DNA from: Bifidobacterium sp. ESL0790
GTDB taxonomy: Bacteria > Actinomycetota > Actinomycetes > Actinomycetales > Bifidobacteriaceae
DNA: 64,000 nucleotides
Reading direction: 5' to 3'
Assembly: GCF_029395435.1 (NCBI RefSeq)
Contig: NZ_CP113915.1
Coordinates: 1,426,001 to 1,490,000 of the forward strand
In this document: piece after piece, positions 39,511 through 48,723 of the stretch
Numbering within the stretch: the stretch's first letter is position 1
Layout of the letters: each line of letters begins with the position of its first letter
The notes under the pieces: model-generated
What the model saw: the letters and a program-made list of their open reading frames with translations, nothing else
Told to the model about the DNA's origin: nothing
The model's database searches: none
Program-made: the position numbers and the translations under genes

Positions 39511-40536
39511 ATGCTGAATTTTGTCAATGACTACAGCGAGGGCGCGCATCCGCAGATCCTCAAGCGCATGGCCGAGACCAACATGGAGCAGCTGCCGGGC
39601 TACGGCTCCGACAAATACACCGCCTCGGCCAAGCAGAAGATCCGCGAGGCCTGCGGTTGCCCCGATGCCGACGTGTGGCTGCTGGTGGGAGGCACGCAGA
39701 CCAACCAGACCGTCATCGACACCATCACCCCCGCCTACGCCGGCGTGGTGGCCGCCACCAACGGGCACGTCAACGTCCACGAGGCGGGCGCCATCGAGGC
39801 CACCGGCCACAAGGTGCTCACCGTGCCGGGCCACGACGGCAAGATCGACGCCGCCGACCTCGAGCGGCTCTGCGCCGACTTCTACGCCGACGGCAACCAC
39901 ACCCACATGGTCTTCCCTGGCTGCGTCTACCTCTCGCACCCCACCGAATATGGCACGCTCTACTCCAAGGCCGAGCTCACGGCGATCGCCGACGTGGCGC
40001 ATAAATACGACATGCCGCTCTTCCTCGACGGGGCGCGGCTCGGCTACGGGCTGACCGCCGAGGGCACTGACCTGACGCTCGAGGACATCGCGCGCATCAC
40101 CGACGTCTTCTACATCGGCGGCACCAAGGTGGGCGCGCTGTTCGGCGAGGCCGTGGTCTTCACCAAGCACAACACGCCATCGCACTTCCTCACCCAGATC
40201 AAGCAGCATGGGGCGCTGCTGGCCAAGGGCTGGCTGCTCGGGCTCCAGTTCGACACGCTCTTCACCGACGGGCTTTACACCAGGATCGCGCAGAACGCCA
40301 ACGACATGGCCGCGCAGATTCGCGCCGCGCTGACGGCCAAGGGCTACCTGCTCCCCCACGACGCGCCGACCAACCAGATTCCCGTGGTGATGGACCAGCC
40401 GACCATCGAGCGGCTGAGCCGGGACGTCCGCATGGACTTCATGGAGAAGTACGACGACACGCACACGGTGATGCGCATCTGCACCAGCTGGGCCACCACC
40501 CAGGAGCACACCGACCAGCTCATCGCGCTGCTGTAG
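39511..40536 (+). CDS. ltaE: Low-specificity L-threonine aldolase
   Basis: A pyridoxal-phosphate enzyme that splits L-threonine and related amino acids into glycine and an aldehyde. It has 341 residues with GAGGAA before the ATG. It belongs to the fold-type I threonine aldolase/beta-eliminating lyase group: LLVGGTQTNQ, HEAGAIEATGHKV, FLDGARLGYGL with the cofactor Asp, and YIGGTKVGALFGEA with the Schiff-base Lys. The C-terminal part ends in VMRICTSWATTQEHTDQLI. It is convergent with the glycosyltransferase across a repeat array. Confidence 0.93.
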   Translation: MLNFVNDYSEGAHPQILKRMAETNMEQLPGYGSDKYTASAKQKIREACGCPDADVWLLVGGTQTNQTVIDTITPAYAGVVAATNGHVNVHEAGAIEATGHKVLTVPGHDGKIDAADLERLCADFYADGNHTHMVFPGCVYLSHPTEYGTLYSKAELTAIADVAHKYDMPLFLDGARLGYGLTAEGTDLTLEDIARITDVFYIGGTKVGALFGEAVVFTKHNTPSHFLTQIKQHGALLAKGWLLGLQFDTLFTDGLYTRIAQNANDMAAQIRAALTAKGYLLPHDAPTNQIPVVMDQPTIERLSRDVRMDFMEKYDDTHTVMRICTSWATTQEHTDQLIALL

Positions 40537-40573
40537 GCAGGCCCGGGCTTTTGGTGTCCCACCCCACCCACCT

Positions 40574-41166
40574 GTGGGAAAAGCACCATTCCAGCCCCAT
40601 TTTGATGCTTTTCCCACTGGTTCGCCCACAACTCTGTGAGAAAAGCACCTTTTCGGGGCCGTTTTGGTGCTTTTTCCACAGGTTACAGCCACAATCAGGA
40701 AGAAAAGCAACGCTTTAGAGCCTTTTCGTTGCTTTTCTTCCTGATTCATCCGCAATCGCCAACAAAAAGCAATATTTTCGGCCCATTTCGTTGCTTTTCT
40801 TCCTGATTGGTTCGCAACCTGCGACAAAAAGCAACAACAGTGCGTCATTCGCTCGCATTCACATCATGTCTGCAGCCATCTCCGCGTCAGTAAGCAGACT
40901 TACCAGTGAGTTTTTCTGCTTATCGACGCGGTTTTGCTTATCCTCGCGTCGGTAAGCAGACTTACCCTCGCATTCTTCTGCTTACCGACGCAATGTCACT
41001 TCACTGCGTCCCATTCCGGGCTCGTTTTAGTGCTTTTCTCACTGATTACCGTTCCAACCTGTGGAAAAAGCGCCTTTTCGAGGCCGTTTTGATGCTTTTC
41101 CCACTGATTTCAGCCCTACCCTGTGGAATAAGCAGCATTTCGGGGCCAGTTTGGTGCTTTTCCCAC
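40574..41166. repeat. 62-bp hairpin array, AAAAGCA...TGCTTTT family
   Basis: About ten units have AAAAGCA or TAAGCA anchors at 40579, 40641, 40703, 40765, 40827, 40890 and 40952, a degenerate one near 41014, then 41066 and 41128, mostly 62 bp apart. Each unit is a palindrome around a TTTCGGGGCC-like loop; the first spans exactly 44 nt (40574-40617), leaving an 18-nt spacer. Outer arms differ between units but pair within each (GTGGG/CCCAC, CTGTG/CACAG, AATCAGGAAG/CTTCCTGATT, GGTAAGCAG/CTGCTTACC). It fills the gap between two convergent genes, with no real gene inside. Confidence 0.9.
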
Positions 41167-41178
41167 TGGGACGCAGGG

Positions 41179-42624
41179 TTAGGAGTCGGTGATGGCGGCG
41201 CGTTCCATCGCCACGAATTCGCGGACGCAGTGCGGCAGGGAGTACTTGTCGCGGGCCTCGCGGGCGTAGCGTGGGGACCATTCGGCGCGCTGACGGGGAT
41301 GCTCAATCCACCAGTCGATGCGGGCGGCGAGCGCCTTGGCGTCGCGGGCCGGGAAGAGTGATTCGTCGGTGAGGGCGAACTGACTCGCGGCCGAGAGCGG
41401 CGAGCGCGCGATGACCGGCACGAGGCCGCACGCGATGCCCTCCAGCACGCTCAGCGACTCGATATCGACAATCGAGGGATGAACCAGCAGGTCGGCCTTG
41501 CGCAGAAGGTTCGGCATATCGGCGTTGGCGTGGAAGCCGATGTGGGCCGGGCGAGGGAGCTCTCGCCGGGCCAGACGCCTCAGGCGTGCTTGCAGTGGTC
41601 CAGTACCACAGATGACCAGGTCAATGTCACGCGCGTGACGGCTCAACGCGACCGCACGAATAAGGGTCTCGTGATCCTTCTCGCGGGCCAGCCGCCCGGA
41701 CGCCACGATTCTGAACGGACGCGCGAGCGGTTGAGCTACATCCAAGGCAACAGCGGCCGAATCGTTTACGGCGTTGTCAGCGGAAATACTATCTGAGCCA
41801 TCGGCGTAAACGCCCGCGGAACTCTCGGCAAAACAATCAGATGAGCCATTCACTGAACCATTGACGGAGTTATCGCCACAACCGTTTACGGAACCATCAA
41901 CCGAAGTCTCAGCGGAGCTTTCAGCCGAATCATCGGCGGAACCATCGAACGATCCGTCCGCCAAGGCGCCCGAAAGATCCGCCTCTGCTGCGCCCGATAG
42001 CCCCGCGCCCGGAGAAAAACGAGGCGCGTAGCCGTTGGAGATGACGTGAAGCTGCTCGCGATAGCCATGCGCGCGCAGCTGGTCGGCGATCATCTCGCTC
42101 GGGGCCTGAATGTGCGCGACGTGGCGGTAAAGCCAGTAATGGAAGAGATGATACAAAGCTGCGGGCAGGCCGGGCACGAAGCGCAACGGACCGGCGGAAT
42201 AGGTGACGTTTTCGGGCTGCAAGTGGAAGCCTGCGGTGACGGGTATGCCCATCGAGCGCGCGACGGCGAGCGCCTTGCGGCCGAACGCGAACGGCATGTA
42301 GATGTGCACAACGTCGACACCGGCGAAAGCCCTGCGGAACAGCTCCTCGTCGGGGGCCGCGAACTGCATCTGTTGCTTGGCCGCGAGCCACGAGACGAAC
42401 GGCAGGTGATGAATCCGCGCGGGGTATCGTGTCGAGCCGACGCCCACCAGCCTGACGTGATGCCCCTGCCGCTCAAGCTCGGCGGCGTATTGCAGCGCCG
42501 AGTTGGCCGTGCCGTTGCCCCTGTTGCCCAGCGAGTCCACCACCAAGGCGATGGTGAGCGGCGTGACGGCCGCGCCGGACGCGGTATCTTGCGGAAAAAC
42601 GGGCATGCTTGCCACGATAGCCAT
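41179..42624 (-). CDS. Glycosyltransferase family 4 protein
   Basis: A GT-B fold sugar transferase of about 481 residues. The N-terminal domain has a glycine-rich start (ALVVDSLGNRGNGTANSALQ). The C-terminal nucleotide-sugar domain has ASGRLAREKDHETLIRAV, DLVICGTGPL, and HPSIVDIESLSVLEGIACG with the EX7E acidic pair. Between the domains (nt about 41740-41990) lies some 80 residues of Ser/Asp/Asn/Gly repeats (SVNG, DGS), which is unusual for the family. It probably glucosylates a lipid or wall polymer, but the substrate is unknown. The start is uncertain, with no clear ribosome site. Confidence 0.88.
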   Translation of the reverse strand: MAIVASMPVFPQDTASGAAVTPLTIALVVDSLGNRGNGTANSALQYAAELERQGHHVRLVGVGSTRYPARIHHLPFVSWLAAKQQMQFAAPDEELFRRAFAGVDVVHIYMPFAFGRKALAVARSMGIPVTAGFHLQPENVTYSAGPLRFVPGLPAALYHLFHYWLYRHVAHIQAPSEMIADQLRAHGYREQLHVISNGYAPRFSPGAGLSGAAEADLSGALADGSFDGSADDSAESSAETSVDGSVNGCGDNSVNGSVNGSSDCFAESSAGVYADGSDSISADNAVNDSAAVALDVAQPLARPFRIVASGRLAREKDHETLIRAVALSRHARDIDLVICGTGPLQARLRRLARRELPRPAHIGFHANADMPNLLRKADLLVHPSIVDIESLSVLEGIACGLVPVIARSPLSAASQFALTDESLFPARDAKALAARIDWWIEHPRQRAEWSPRYAREARDKYSLPHCVREFVAMERAAITDS

Positions 42625-42639
42625 GCGCTTGGTCAACAA

Positions 42640-42960
42640 TCAGCGCCCCGCGATATTGCATGCGCCGATATAAGTATTGCGACTACGCAGTACAGCATTT
42701 TCTTACATGACATGAACATTTCCAGTAAGCTACTCGAAATCTTATACTTTAAAAGCGATAAATCTATATCTGGAGCCGAAACCAATGACACCATCGATAA
42801 GAGATTTATATGTTGAATAAAATTTCATCTATTCTCATAGATTTGCCGTCTGCTTTCAACTTAACCTTTCCAAATTTTCCTCAAAAATCCCACATTTGGG
42901 AAATTCTTAATACGTAAATACAATAAAGCTCAAACGTAGCACAACAAGCGGGGTTATTTT
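42640..42960 (+). promoter_or_regulatory. AT-rich leader of the defence island
   Basis: This region of about 320 bp marks a sharp fall in GC at the left edge of the island. It holds an imperfect stem AATTTTCC/GGGAAATT (near 42873-42905) and probably the promoter of the TIR-like gene. No gene is seen. Confidence 0.45.
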
Positions 42961-43860
42961 ATGACAGGAAAAACAAATACAGTTTTTGTCGTCCATGGTC
43001 GAAATGAAAAGTTGCGAAAGGCTATGTTCGATTTCTTACGTTCAATAGGCTTAAAGCCCCTTGAATGGGAACAAGCCGTATCTCTGACCAACAATGCATC
43101 AGCCTACATTGGAGAAGTCCTTGAAACCGCTTTCAATTCCGCACAAGCTATCGTAGTATTACTTACTCCCGATGAAATCGCATATCTCCGGCCAGATCTA
43201 ACCGACAACAACGACCCTCAAACTCTACCTTCAACACAATCGCGCCCAAACGTCTTATTTGAAGCGGGCATGGCAATAGGAAAAAACGAAAACCATACTG
43301 TTTTAGTTGAAATAGGAAACATAAGACCTTTCAGCGACATAGCTGGTCGTCATGTAATACATTTGACCAATGATTCAAAAAATCGGCAAGCTTTTATTCA
43401 ACGTCTACAAACCGCCGGATGTGAAGTTGATCAATCGGGCACAGACTGGCTTAATAGTGGAGATTTCACGCCCCCAGCTGAGCCAAAAAATAATCTCCCT
43501 TTAGGAAGAAGGGTACCTTCAACACAGAAGATACCTCCTGCCGTTGAATTTGACTTGCATTATTACAATCTCGGTGGGACCAGAGTTGATAAGCTACAAG
43601 TCATCAACCGAGGCACCGAGACAGTATATGACGTAAACCTTTCCGTACCCGACGATGCAGGATTGAAGATTAAAGGATATTCCGATTTACCAATCCGGAA
43701 GATACCTGGATTTAGTAAATCCGTCACAATTGATGTGCTAAACACAGGAAAGCTTGGCTCGGGAAGTTCCACTTCAAAATCTTTCGACGTGGAACTTACA
43801 GGAACCCGAGAATCCGGAGAAACAGTTAAACAGTCAGTATTCATTGACCTAAACCAATAA
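42961..43860 (+). CDS. TIR-like (CAP12/Pycsar-type) predicted NAD-cleaving defence protein
   Basis: The first 155 or so of its 299 residues match the TIR-like nucleotide-binding family found in CBASS and Pycsar effectors: VFVVHGRNEKLRKAMFDFLR, EWEQAVSLT, YIGEVLETAF, AQAIVVLLTPDE, then RPNVLFEAGMAIG with the presumed catalytic E101. A Pro-rich linker leads to a beta-rich domain (about 195-299; YYNLGGTRVDKLQVINRGTE) that looks like an Ig/CARDB fold, not a cyclic-nucleotide-binding domain. In relatives such TIR domains destroy NAD on phage infection. It is AT-rich compared with the chromosome and is followed 22 bp later by a zinc-ribbon gene. Confidence 0.85.
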   Translation: MTGKTNTVFVVHGRNEKLRKAMFDFLRSIGLKPLEWEQAVSLTNNASAYIGEVLETAFNSAQAIVVLLTPDEIAYLRPDLTDNNDPQTLPSTQSRPNVLFEAGMAIGKNENHTVLVEIGNIRPFSDIAGRHVIHLTNDSKNRQAFIQRLQTAGCEVDQSGTDWLNSGDFTPPAEPKNNLPLGRRVPSTQKIPPAVEFDLHYYNLGGTRVDKLQVINRGTETVYDVNLSVPDDAGLKIKGYSDLPIRKIPGFSKSVTIDVLNTGKLGSGSSTSKSFDVELTGTRESGETVKQSVFIDLNQ

Positions 43861-43882
43861 AAACAACAGTACAGGAATAAAT

Positions 43883-44344
43883 ATGACTAAGTTAGAAATT
43901 CCAATCCAGTTTCCACTTGACGATGACGGATTTCTACATCGAGAGTGTCCGAACTGTGAGCAGGAATTCAAATGGTTTCCTACAGACGATGATTCTTACG
44001 GTGTAGAACAGTATTTTTGCCCTCGTTGCGGCAAAGCTGCTGGACTTAACGAGTGGCGGACCCCAGCACAAATCGAGTATGTGAAAGGAGTCATCGGCCC
44101 TTCTTTGGATAAATTAGTAAATAATTCACTTGTCGATATGTTCAAATCAGCTAGTAACCATAATATCAAATTCGAGAAAACCGGTGATTTTACTTTTGGA
44201 ATTCCAACTCCTTCCCCACTTAACGAACCGAACGATATGGTGATTGTTGAATCGCCTTGTCATCCCGACGAGCCAATAAAAATACCAGCAGATGCTACCA
44301 AGCACATATTTTGCTTAATTTGTGGTAAAGAATTTACTGCTTAG
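43883..44344 (+). CDS. Zinc-ribbon protein of unknown function, partner of the TIR-like gene
   Basis: A 153-residue protein I do not recognise. It has two probable zinc sites: C22/C25 with C46/C49 (CPNC...CPRCG) at the N-terminus, and C126-H127 with C144/C147 (CLICG) at the C-terminus. The middle (60-120) is likely helical and then beta. It has no membrane segment. It is 22 bp after the TIR-like gene, has the same low GC, and is presumably co-transcribed, so a regulatory or sensing role in the same defence system is the simplest inference. Confidence 0.7.
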   Translation: MTKLEIPIQFPLDDDGFLHRECPNCEQEFKWFPTDDDSYGVEQYFCPRCGKAAGLNEWRTPAQIEYVKGVIGPSLDKLVNNSLVDMFKSASNHNIKFEKTGDFTFGIPTPSPLNEPNDMVIVESPCHPDEPIKIPADATKHIFCLICGKEFTA

Positions 44345-44384
44345 CTATCAAATTAATTAACTTAAATTTTAGTTTCACTTGTTG

Positions 44385-44485
44385 AGACTGGAATTTGGGA
44401 AAACCATAAATCTTGATATCTTGGTATTTGCAAGGCCGTCCTGATGCCGCGCAAGCGGCTCAGGGGCGGTCATCATTTTTCTTTT
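44385..44485 (+). ncRNA. Candidate abiF-type structured RNA
   Basis: The roughly 100 bases before the AbiF gene contain several short pairings (TTTC/GAGA, ACCA/TGGT) and end in a long stem, with left arm GGCCGTCCTGATGCCGC at 44434-44450 and right arm GCGGCTCAGGGGCGGTC at 44455-44471, followed by a T-rich run. A conserved RNA is known upstream of abiF genes in other bacteria; the position and the terminal stem fit. I could not compare it with the published consensus. Confidence 0.5.
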
Positions 44486-44495
44486 CCGGGAGCCG

Positions 44496-45443
44496 ATGAT
44501 GTCAACAGGGAACCATCCGCATTACGAGAAACCCTGGCTGAGTTTGGATGAACAATGCAATAAACTCATAAAACACGGCATGCAAAATGTTGAACAGTAT
44601 CGTGCCGAGCTTTCTCAAATCGGATATTACCGCCTTAGTGGTTTTTGGTATATGTTTCGGCAAATTGATAAAGCCACACACTCTCGATCCAGCAATTTCA
44701 TACCAGGTTCTGATTTCGGGGATGTGCTGAGGATATATAGATTTGACCAACAATTACGCAGTCTGCTGTTTTCATCCATAGCAAGTCTTGAGGTTTCCCT
44801 GCGTTCTCGCCTTGCGTACAACATAGGAGAACAGGACCCTTTCCTCTACCTAAAGCCTAAGACTTTGGATCCGGCTTTGAATGCCATCGACTATGGAAGA
44901 TTCATCATTAAGTTCAGTGATCGTCAAAACCATTCGAGAGAGGATTTCGTCAAGCATTTCAAGCGTGATTATGATGGCGAACTACCTATCTGGGCGGCAA
45001 CCGAAATAATGGAATTCGCCATGCTTCGGAATCTGTATGGTTTTCTCCCATACCAGATGCGCATCAAAATAGCCGCTTCTTACGGCACAGATCAGGCAGT
45101 TCTCAAGTCCTGGCTCAACTGTCTCAATTTCATCCGAAACCTTTGCGCCCACCATGGTCGCCTCTACAACCGCCCTCTTACTGTCACACCAAGCATTACT
45201 TCAACGATGCCGCTATTGAAACATGCACTTCATTCTTCAACAAAAATGTACGGCGGAATCGCAATCCTCGTTTTTCTGCTTTCAAGTATCAGTCCTGAGA
45301 CAGACTCTCAAAAACTTTCACAGCTTTTGTCAAACATTCCCGCCGACATCCCACAGGTTGATGTCGCTCGTTCGATGGGCATCCCAAAAAATTGGCAGAA
45401 GGAAAAGCTGTGGCAAACCCCACAAGAGGGCAATCAAGATTAG
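44496..45443 (+). CDS. AbiF/AbiD-like abortive infection protein (Abi_2, HEPN)
   Basis: A 315-residue protein of the Abi family that blocks phage growth. The N-terminal PWLSLDEQCNKLIKHGM and IGYYRLSGFWYMFR blocks are characteristic. IASLEVSLRSRLAY follows. The HEPN ribonuclease-type motif is R214NxCxH219 in FIRNLCAHHGRLYNR. GGGAGCC precedes the ATG. It is preceded by a structured stretch ending in a terminator-like stem, as known for this family. It is AT-rich compared with the chromosome. Its likely mode of action is RNA cleavage or RNA-controlled toxicity. Confidence 0.9.
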   Translation: MMSTGNHPHYEKPWLSLDEQCNKLIKHGMQNVEQYRAELSQIGYYRLSGFWYMFRQIDKATHSRSSNFIPGSDFGDVLRIYRFDQQLRSLLFSSIASLEVSLRSRLAYNIGEQDPFLYLKPKTLDPALNAIDYGRFIIKFSDRQNHSREDFVKHFKRDYDGELPIWAATEIMEFAMLRNLYGFLPYQMRIKIAASYGTDQAVLKSWLNCLNFIRNLCAHHGRLYNRPLTVTPSITSTMPLLKHALHSSTKMYGGIAILVFLLSSISPETDSQKLSQLLSNIPADIPQVDVARSMGIPKNWQKEKLWQTPQEGNQD

Positions 45444-45553
45444 AACCAAACGTTACTCCACCTCTTGTTCAGACCGTCAGATCCGATGACTGACCAGCTA
45501 AATCAGTGAATGGCAGATTCATTTTCTTTCGGTTGGCATCTGTTGCCCACCAT

Positions 45554-46621
45554 CTACGCCAGCCAGCGCTCGACGATGTTGTTAAGCTCGGCCGAGATGT
45601 CGCGGAAATCGCGTCCGAGATTGAGCGTGCGAACCGAAAAGTCGTGCCCAAGCTCGTTCCACGACTCGTCGTGTTCCGCGTCCTCGTCCGTGAGCGCGTA
45701 AAGCAGCATGCCGCTGACCTTGTCATCGCTATCGAACGCCTCATGCAGCACGTAACTCTGGATCTGGTTGATGTGCTTGGGCCGGTAGATTTTCTTCTTG
45801 TAATTGGTCTGGAGAATCTGCCCGTAACATTTCGTGTCGATGATAAGCGTTCTGTCGCCAAGATGGAGCGTGACGTCGGTGAGCAGCTCGGGCAGAAACG
45901 CGGAATCCCCGGATTCGATCTTGCGGTCGATTTTCTTGGCCTTCACCGTCATCCGATGCGTGTGGGCGCTATACTCCCGATAATATTCGAGCACGAACTT
46001 CTCATACAGGTCGCTCAACGCGCGTTGCGAAGTGTATTCGACCAGCTTTCGGTTCCCGCCGGTTTCGGTGAGCAGCTGGCGATCGAGCACCATACGGCAC
46101 ACGTTCATAAGCAGTTGATAGCTGGCGTTGTTGCGCTCGAAGCGCAGCCTCGCCCAATCCAAACGACGCACGTCGACGAATCGCATGTCCTGCATGCTGA
46201 TGAGGCACCGCTTCAGGTCGCGTCTTCTCGGCTTGCGCACGCCGGGCCTGTCGATGAGCAATCTCGCCGTGGTCTTGAGTATCCGGTTCTTGTAGGTGTC
46301 GGCCGACAGCTCGTCGTAGACGCACGAGACCTCGTTGCTCCCGGCCATCCTCAGCCGCGCGGTGTCGGCCATGTCGATTCGCCCGCGGATGCCATGCATT
46401 CGCTCGTGTTCGGGCCGGTACATCCGTTCGAAACCACGTTTGCGCTGCGTCGATATTCCGATGGTGAGAATCGCAGCCAGCAGATCGTCGATGGTCTCGA
46501 AATCCTCGGTTTCCAGCCTGGCATATTGCTTGAACCGCAAGGCCTTGAACGCATAGGTCATCATGTAGTAGATGTTCTTGATGACGACGTGCTCCTCCGC
46601 GCGCATGGTTATTTCACGCAT
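45554..46621 (-). CDS. mcrC: McrC, nuclease subunit of the McrBC restriction system
   Basis: A 355-residue partner that binds McrB and carries the DNA-cleavage site. The PD-(D/E)xK nuclease core is LLTDVTLHLGDRTLIIDTKCYG in the C-terminal half, with the Asp and the DTK pair. The N-terminal part (IKNIYYMMTYAF, RKRGFERMY, RGRIDM) matches McrC. It overlaps the end of mcrB by 13 bp. The start could also be the ATG at 46606. It faces the AbiF gene. Confidence 0.92.
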   Translation of the reverse strand: MREITMRAEEHVVIKNIYYMMTYAFKALRFKQYARLETEDFETIDDLLAAILTIGISTQRKRGFERMYRPEHERMHGIRGRIDMADTARLRMAGSNEVSCVYDELSADTYKNRILKTTARLLIDRPGVRKPRRRDLKRCLISMQDMRFVDVRRLDWARLRFERNNASYQLLMNVCRMVLDRQLLTETGGNRKLVEYTSQRALSDLYEKFVLEYYREYSAHTHRMTVKAKKIDRKIESGDSAFLPELLTDVTLHLGDRTLIIDTKCYGQILQTNYKKKIYRPKHINQIQSYVLHEAFDSDDKVSGMLLYALTDEDAEHDESWNELGHDFSVRTLNLGRDFRDISAELNNIVERWLA

Positions 46622-48627
46622 TCAAGGAGTCTGTTGCATTCCGTGTCGACCTTGTCTTTGTTGTCAAACCAATATTCCTGGATCAACGGGATAAGCTCGT
46701 ATTGCGCGACCGAACGGGCGAAACTCTCCGTGTCGCCCTCATCGTTCTCGCAGAAATAACTGTGCCCGATGCAGAATCCCTCGCCCAAGGCATCGTCTTT
46801 GGCGATGTCCCGGTTCAGGCTTCTCACCGCTTCCACCAGCGCCGACAATCGCGGATCGTCACGTTTCGCCAGCTGTTCCTTGAACTTCTTATTGTCCAGC
46901 GCGGGCTTCATCGTGAAGAACGCGAACCGCCGGCGCAACGCATAGTCGATGAGCGCCAGGCCACGATCGGCCGTGTTCATCATGCCGATGATGTAAAGAT
47001 TCTTCGGCACGTAGAATTGCTCCTGCGACACGGTGAGCGTCACAGCGTTATCAGGGCCACGATGGTCTTCTTCAATGGTCATTAGCAGCTCGCCGAATAC
47101 CTTCGAGATGTTGGCCCGGTTAATCTCGTCGATGATAAAGAAATACGATTCATCGGAATCGGCGATCGCCTTGCGCACGAACTGCACGAACACGCCCGGC
47201 GCCATCTGGAATCCGTCGCCGTCGTCGGCCGGACGATACCCGCACACGAATTCGTCATAGCTCGTGTTCTGGTGGAATTGCACGAACTTGATATGGTCGT
47301 CGTCTTTGCGCCCCAGCATGTCCCAGGCAAGCCGTTTGGCGGCGAAGGTCTTGCCCGTACCCGGAGCGCCCTGCAGAATCACGTTTTTCTTGCGCCGCAG
47401 CAGCGCCTTCAGCTCGCCCAGTTCCCCGGAAGTCAAGAACACATCATCCAAAAAATCTTTGTCGGTATACGGTTCCACTTCGGCCTCATTCATAGGCGAA
47501 GATTCGGACTCCGTTGAGGTTTCTGGTTTATCGGCATACAGCGGATAGTTTGAAAGATCCATGTTGTTGAGTGCCTCCATCACTTCCGGTCGTAATGTCC
47601 ATTCATAGACGCCATGTCGATATTTTGCCACATCTCGACCTAGACATGTCACCGTCCAATATGGATACGAATTTCTTGGCTGGTGAACAGACACCAGACC
47701 GACTTTCTTTGCGACTTTCTCCCCTAAAGTCGGAATATTGCTCAAATAGAAGTGCATATCTCGGCCATATCGGTCGCTCAGCTCAGCGCATGTCATTCCC
47801 TGCGGGTTTTCCGCCAAACATTTCAGAGCAATAAGATTGTTGGCGGTGGTTATCGTCGAATCGCGAAGAATCTGCTCCCATTGTTCCGCGTTGATACCGT
47901 TATCACGCTTCTTTCGTGAAGGATACCAATAGTCAGACTGCTGGGCCTCATACGAAAGACAATAAGGCGTTTTGGAAGTCAAATCGCTCAGTTCAGCCAA
48001 AAACTCAAGATAGATCTCGCCGTCTACGGATCGAGGCAGCTCAATCTGCAATTTAACCGCTAAATACTTTTCAAGGTCGCCATAAATTGGAAGGTATGCT
48101 TCGGGCCTCATCCAGAACAGACCCTTGGTCAGCTTCGTGAGGCTGACATCATCTTGCTTATTCATGCGATTAAACGCAGCAATGAAATCCCGAACAAGTA
48201 CAGCGTCTTGATCATCACCTACGTCAGCACCAGCATCTTCATCCGCACAACGTATGGCCGCTTCGAACATTTCCCAGTTATGGTCCACGATGTCGGTTTC
48301 GCCGTCCCAATATTGCCAACGTTGCGGATTCGTCACCGGGATGCCGTCGAAATCCTCGGGCAATGGCGTGCTCAAACCAAAATGGGTGAGAATGGTCTTG
48401 ATCGCATCATTGCGTTTGTCTTCCCGCTGTAACTTGCCGTTGAACATCGAGAAGAACGTAAACGGATCCATGTCTTGGAACCGCTCGCCCAAAATCTCCT
48501 CGACTATGTCCGCCAGCGGACCACGGTCATGCCGATAATCCAAGAGTTTCGTGGCGATGGCCTCGTAAACCGGCACCCATGTGAATCGTCCCTGCTGCCC
48601 CGCATCGTCCGTCGTCCGCGCCACCAT
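46609..48627 (-). CDS. mcrB: McrB, GTP-dependent AAA subunit of the McrBC restriction system
   Basis: A 672-residue AAA+ motor that recognises modified DNA and drives McrC. The Walker A motif GAPGTGKT is at about residues 419-426. Walker B is FFIIDEINRANISK near 493. The GTPase signature MNTADRG, near 548, replaces the common sensor. The N-terminal 370 or so residues form the variable target-recognition part (SYEAQQSDYWYPSRKK; WTVTCLGRDVAKYRHGVYEW) and contain no domain I can name. Its GC is nearer to the chromosome than that of the TIR and Abi genes, suggesting a separate arrival. Confidence 0.93.
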   Translation of the reverse strand: MVARTTDDAGQQGRFTWVPVYEAIATKLLDYRHDRGPLADIVEEILGERFQDMDPFTFFSMFNGKLQREDKRNDAIKTILTHFGLSTPLPEDFDGIPVTNPQRWQYWDGETDIVDHNWEMFEAAIRCADEDAGADVGDDQDAVLVRDFIAAFNRMNKQDDVSLTKLTKGLFWMRPEAYLPIYGDLEKYLAVKLQIELPRSVDGEIYLEFLAELSDLTSKTPYCLSYEAQQSDYWYPSRKKRDNGINAEQWEQILRDSTITTANNLIALKCLAENPQGMTCAELSDRYGRDMHFYLSNIPTLGEKVAKKVGLVSVHQPRNSYPYWTVTCLGRDVAKYRHGVYEWTLRPEVMEALNNMDLSNYPLYADKPETSTESESSPMNEAEVEPYTDKDFLDDVFLTSGELGELKALLRRKKNVILQGAPGTGKTFAAKRLAWDMLGRKDDDHIKFVQFHQNTSYDEFVCGYRPADDGDGFQMAPGVFVQFVRKAIADSDESYFFIIDEINRANISKVFGELLMTIEEDHRGPDNAVTLTVSQEQFYVPKNLYIIGMMNTADRGLALIDYALRRRFAFFTMKPALDNKKFKEQLAKRDDPRLSALVEAVRSLNRDIAKDDALGEGFCIGHSYFCENDEGDTESFARSVAQYELIPLIQEYWFDNKDKVDTECNRLLECVK

Positions 48628-48723
48628 CGCCCCTTCGCTGGAATATTTTTACTCAGTATATAAACCGAGCGTGCCAAAAACGCAGACGCCCGAAAGCGCC
48701 AACCTACTCCGGCCGCAACCTGA

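Noticed and set aside
45506..46759. 417-codon plus-strand frame over mcrC
   Set aside because: It is antisense to a recognisable nuclease subunit and has no family features.
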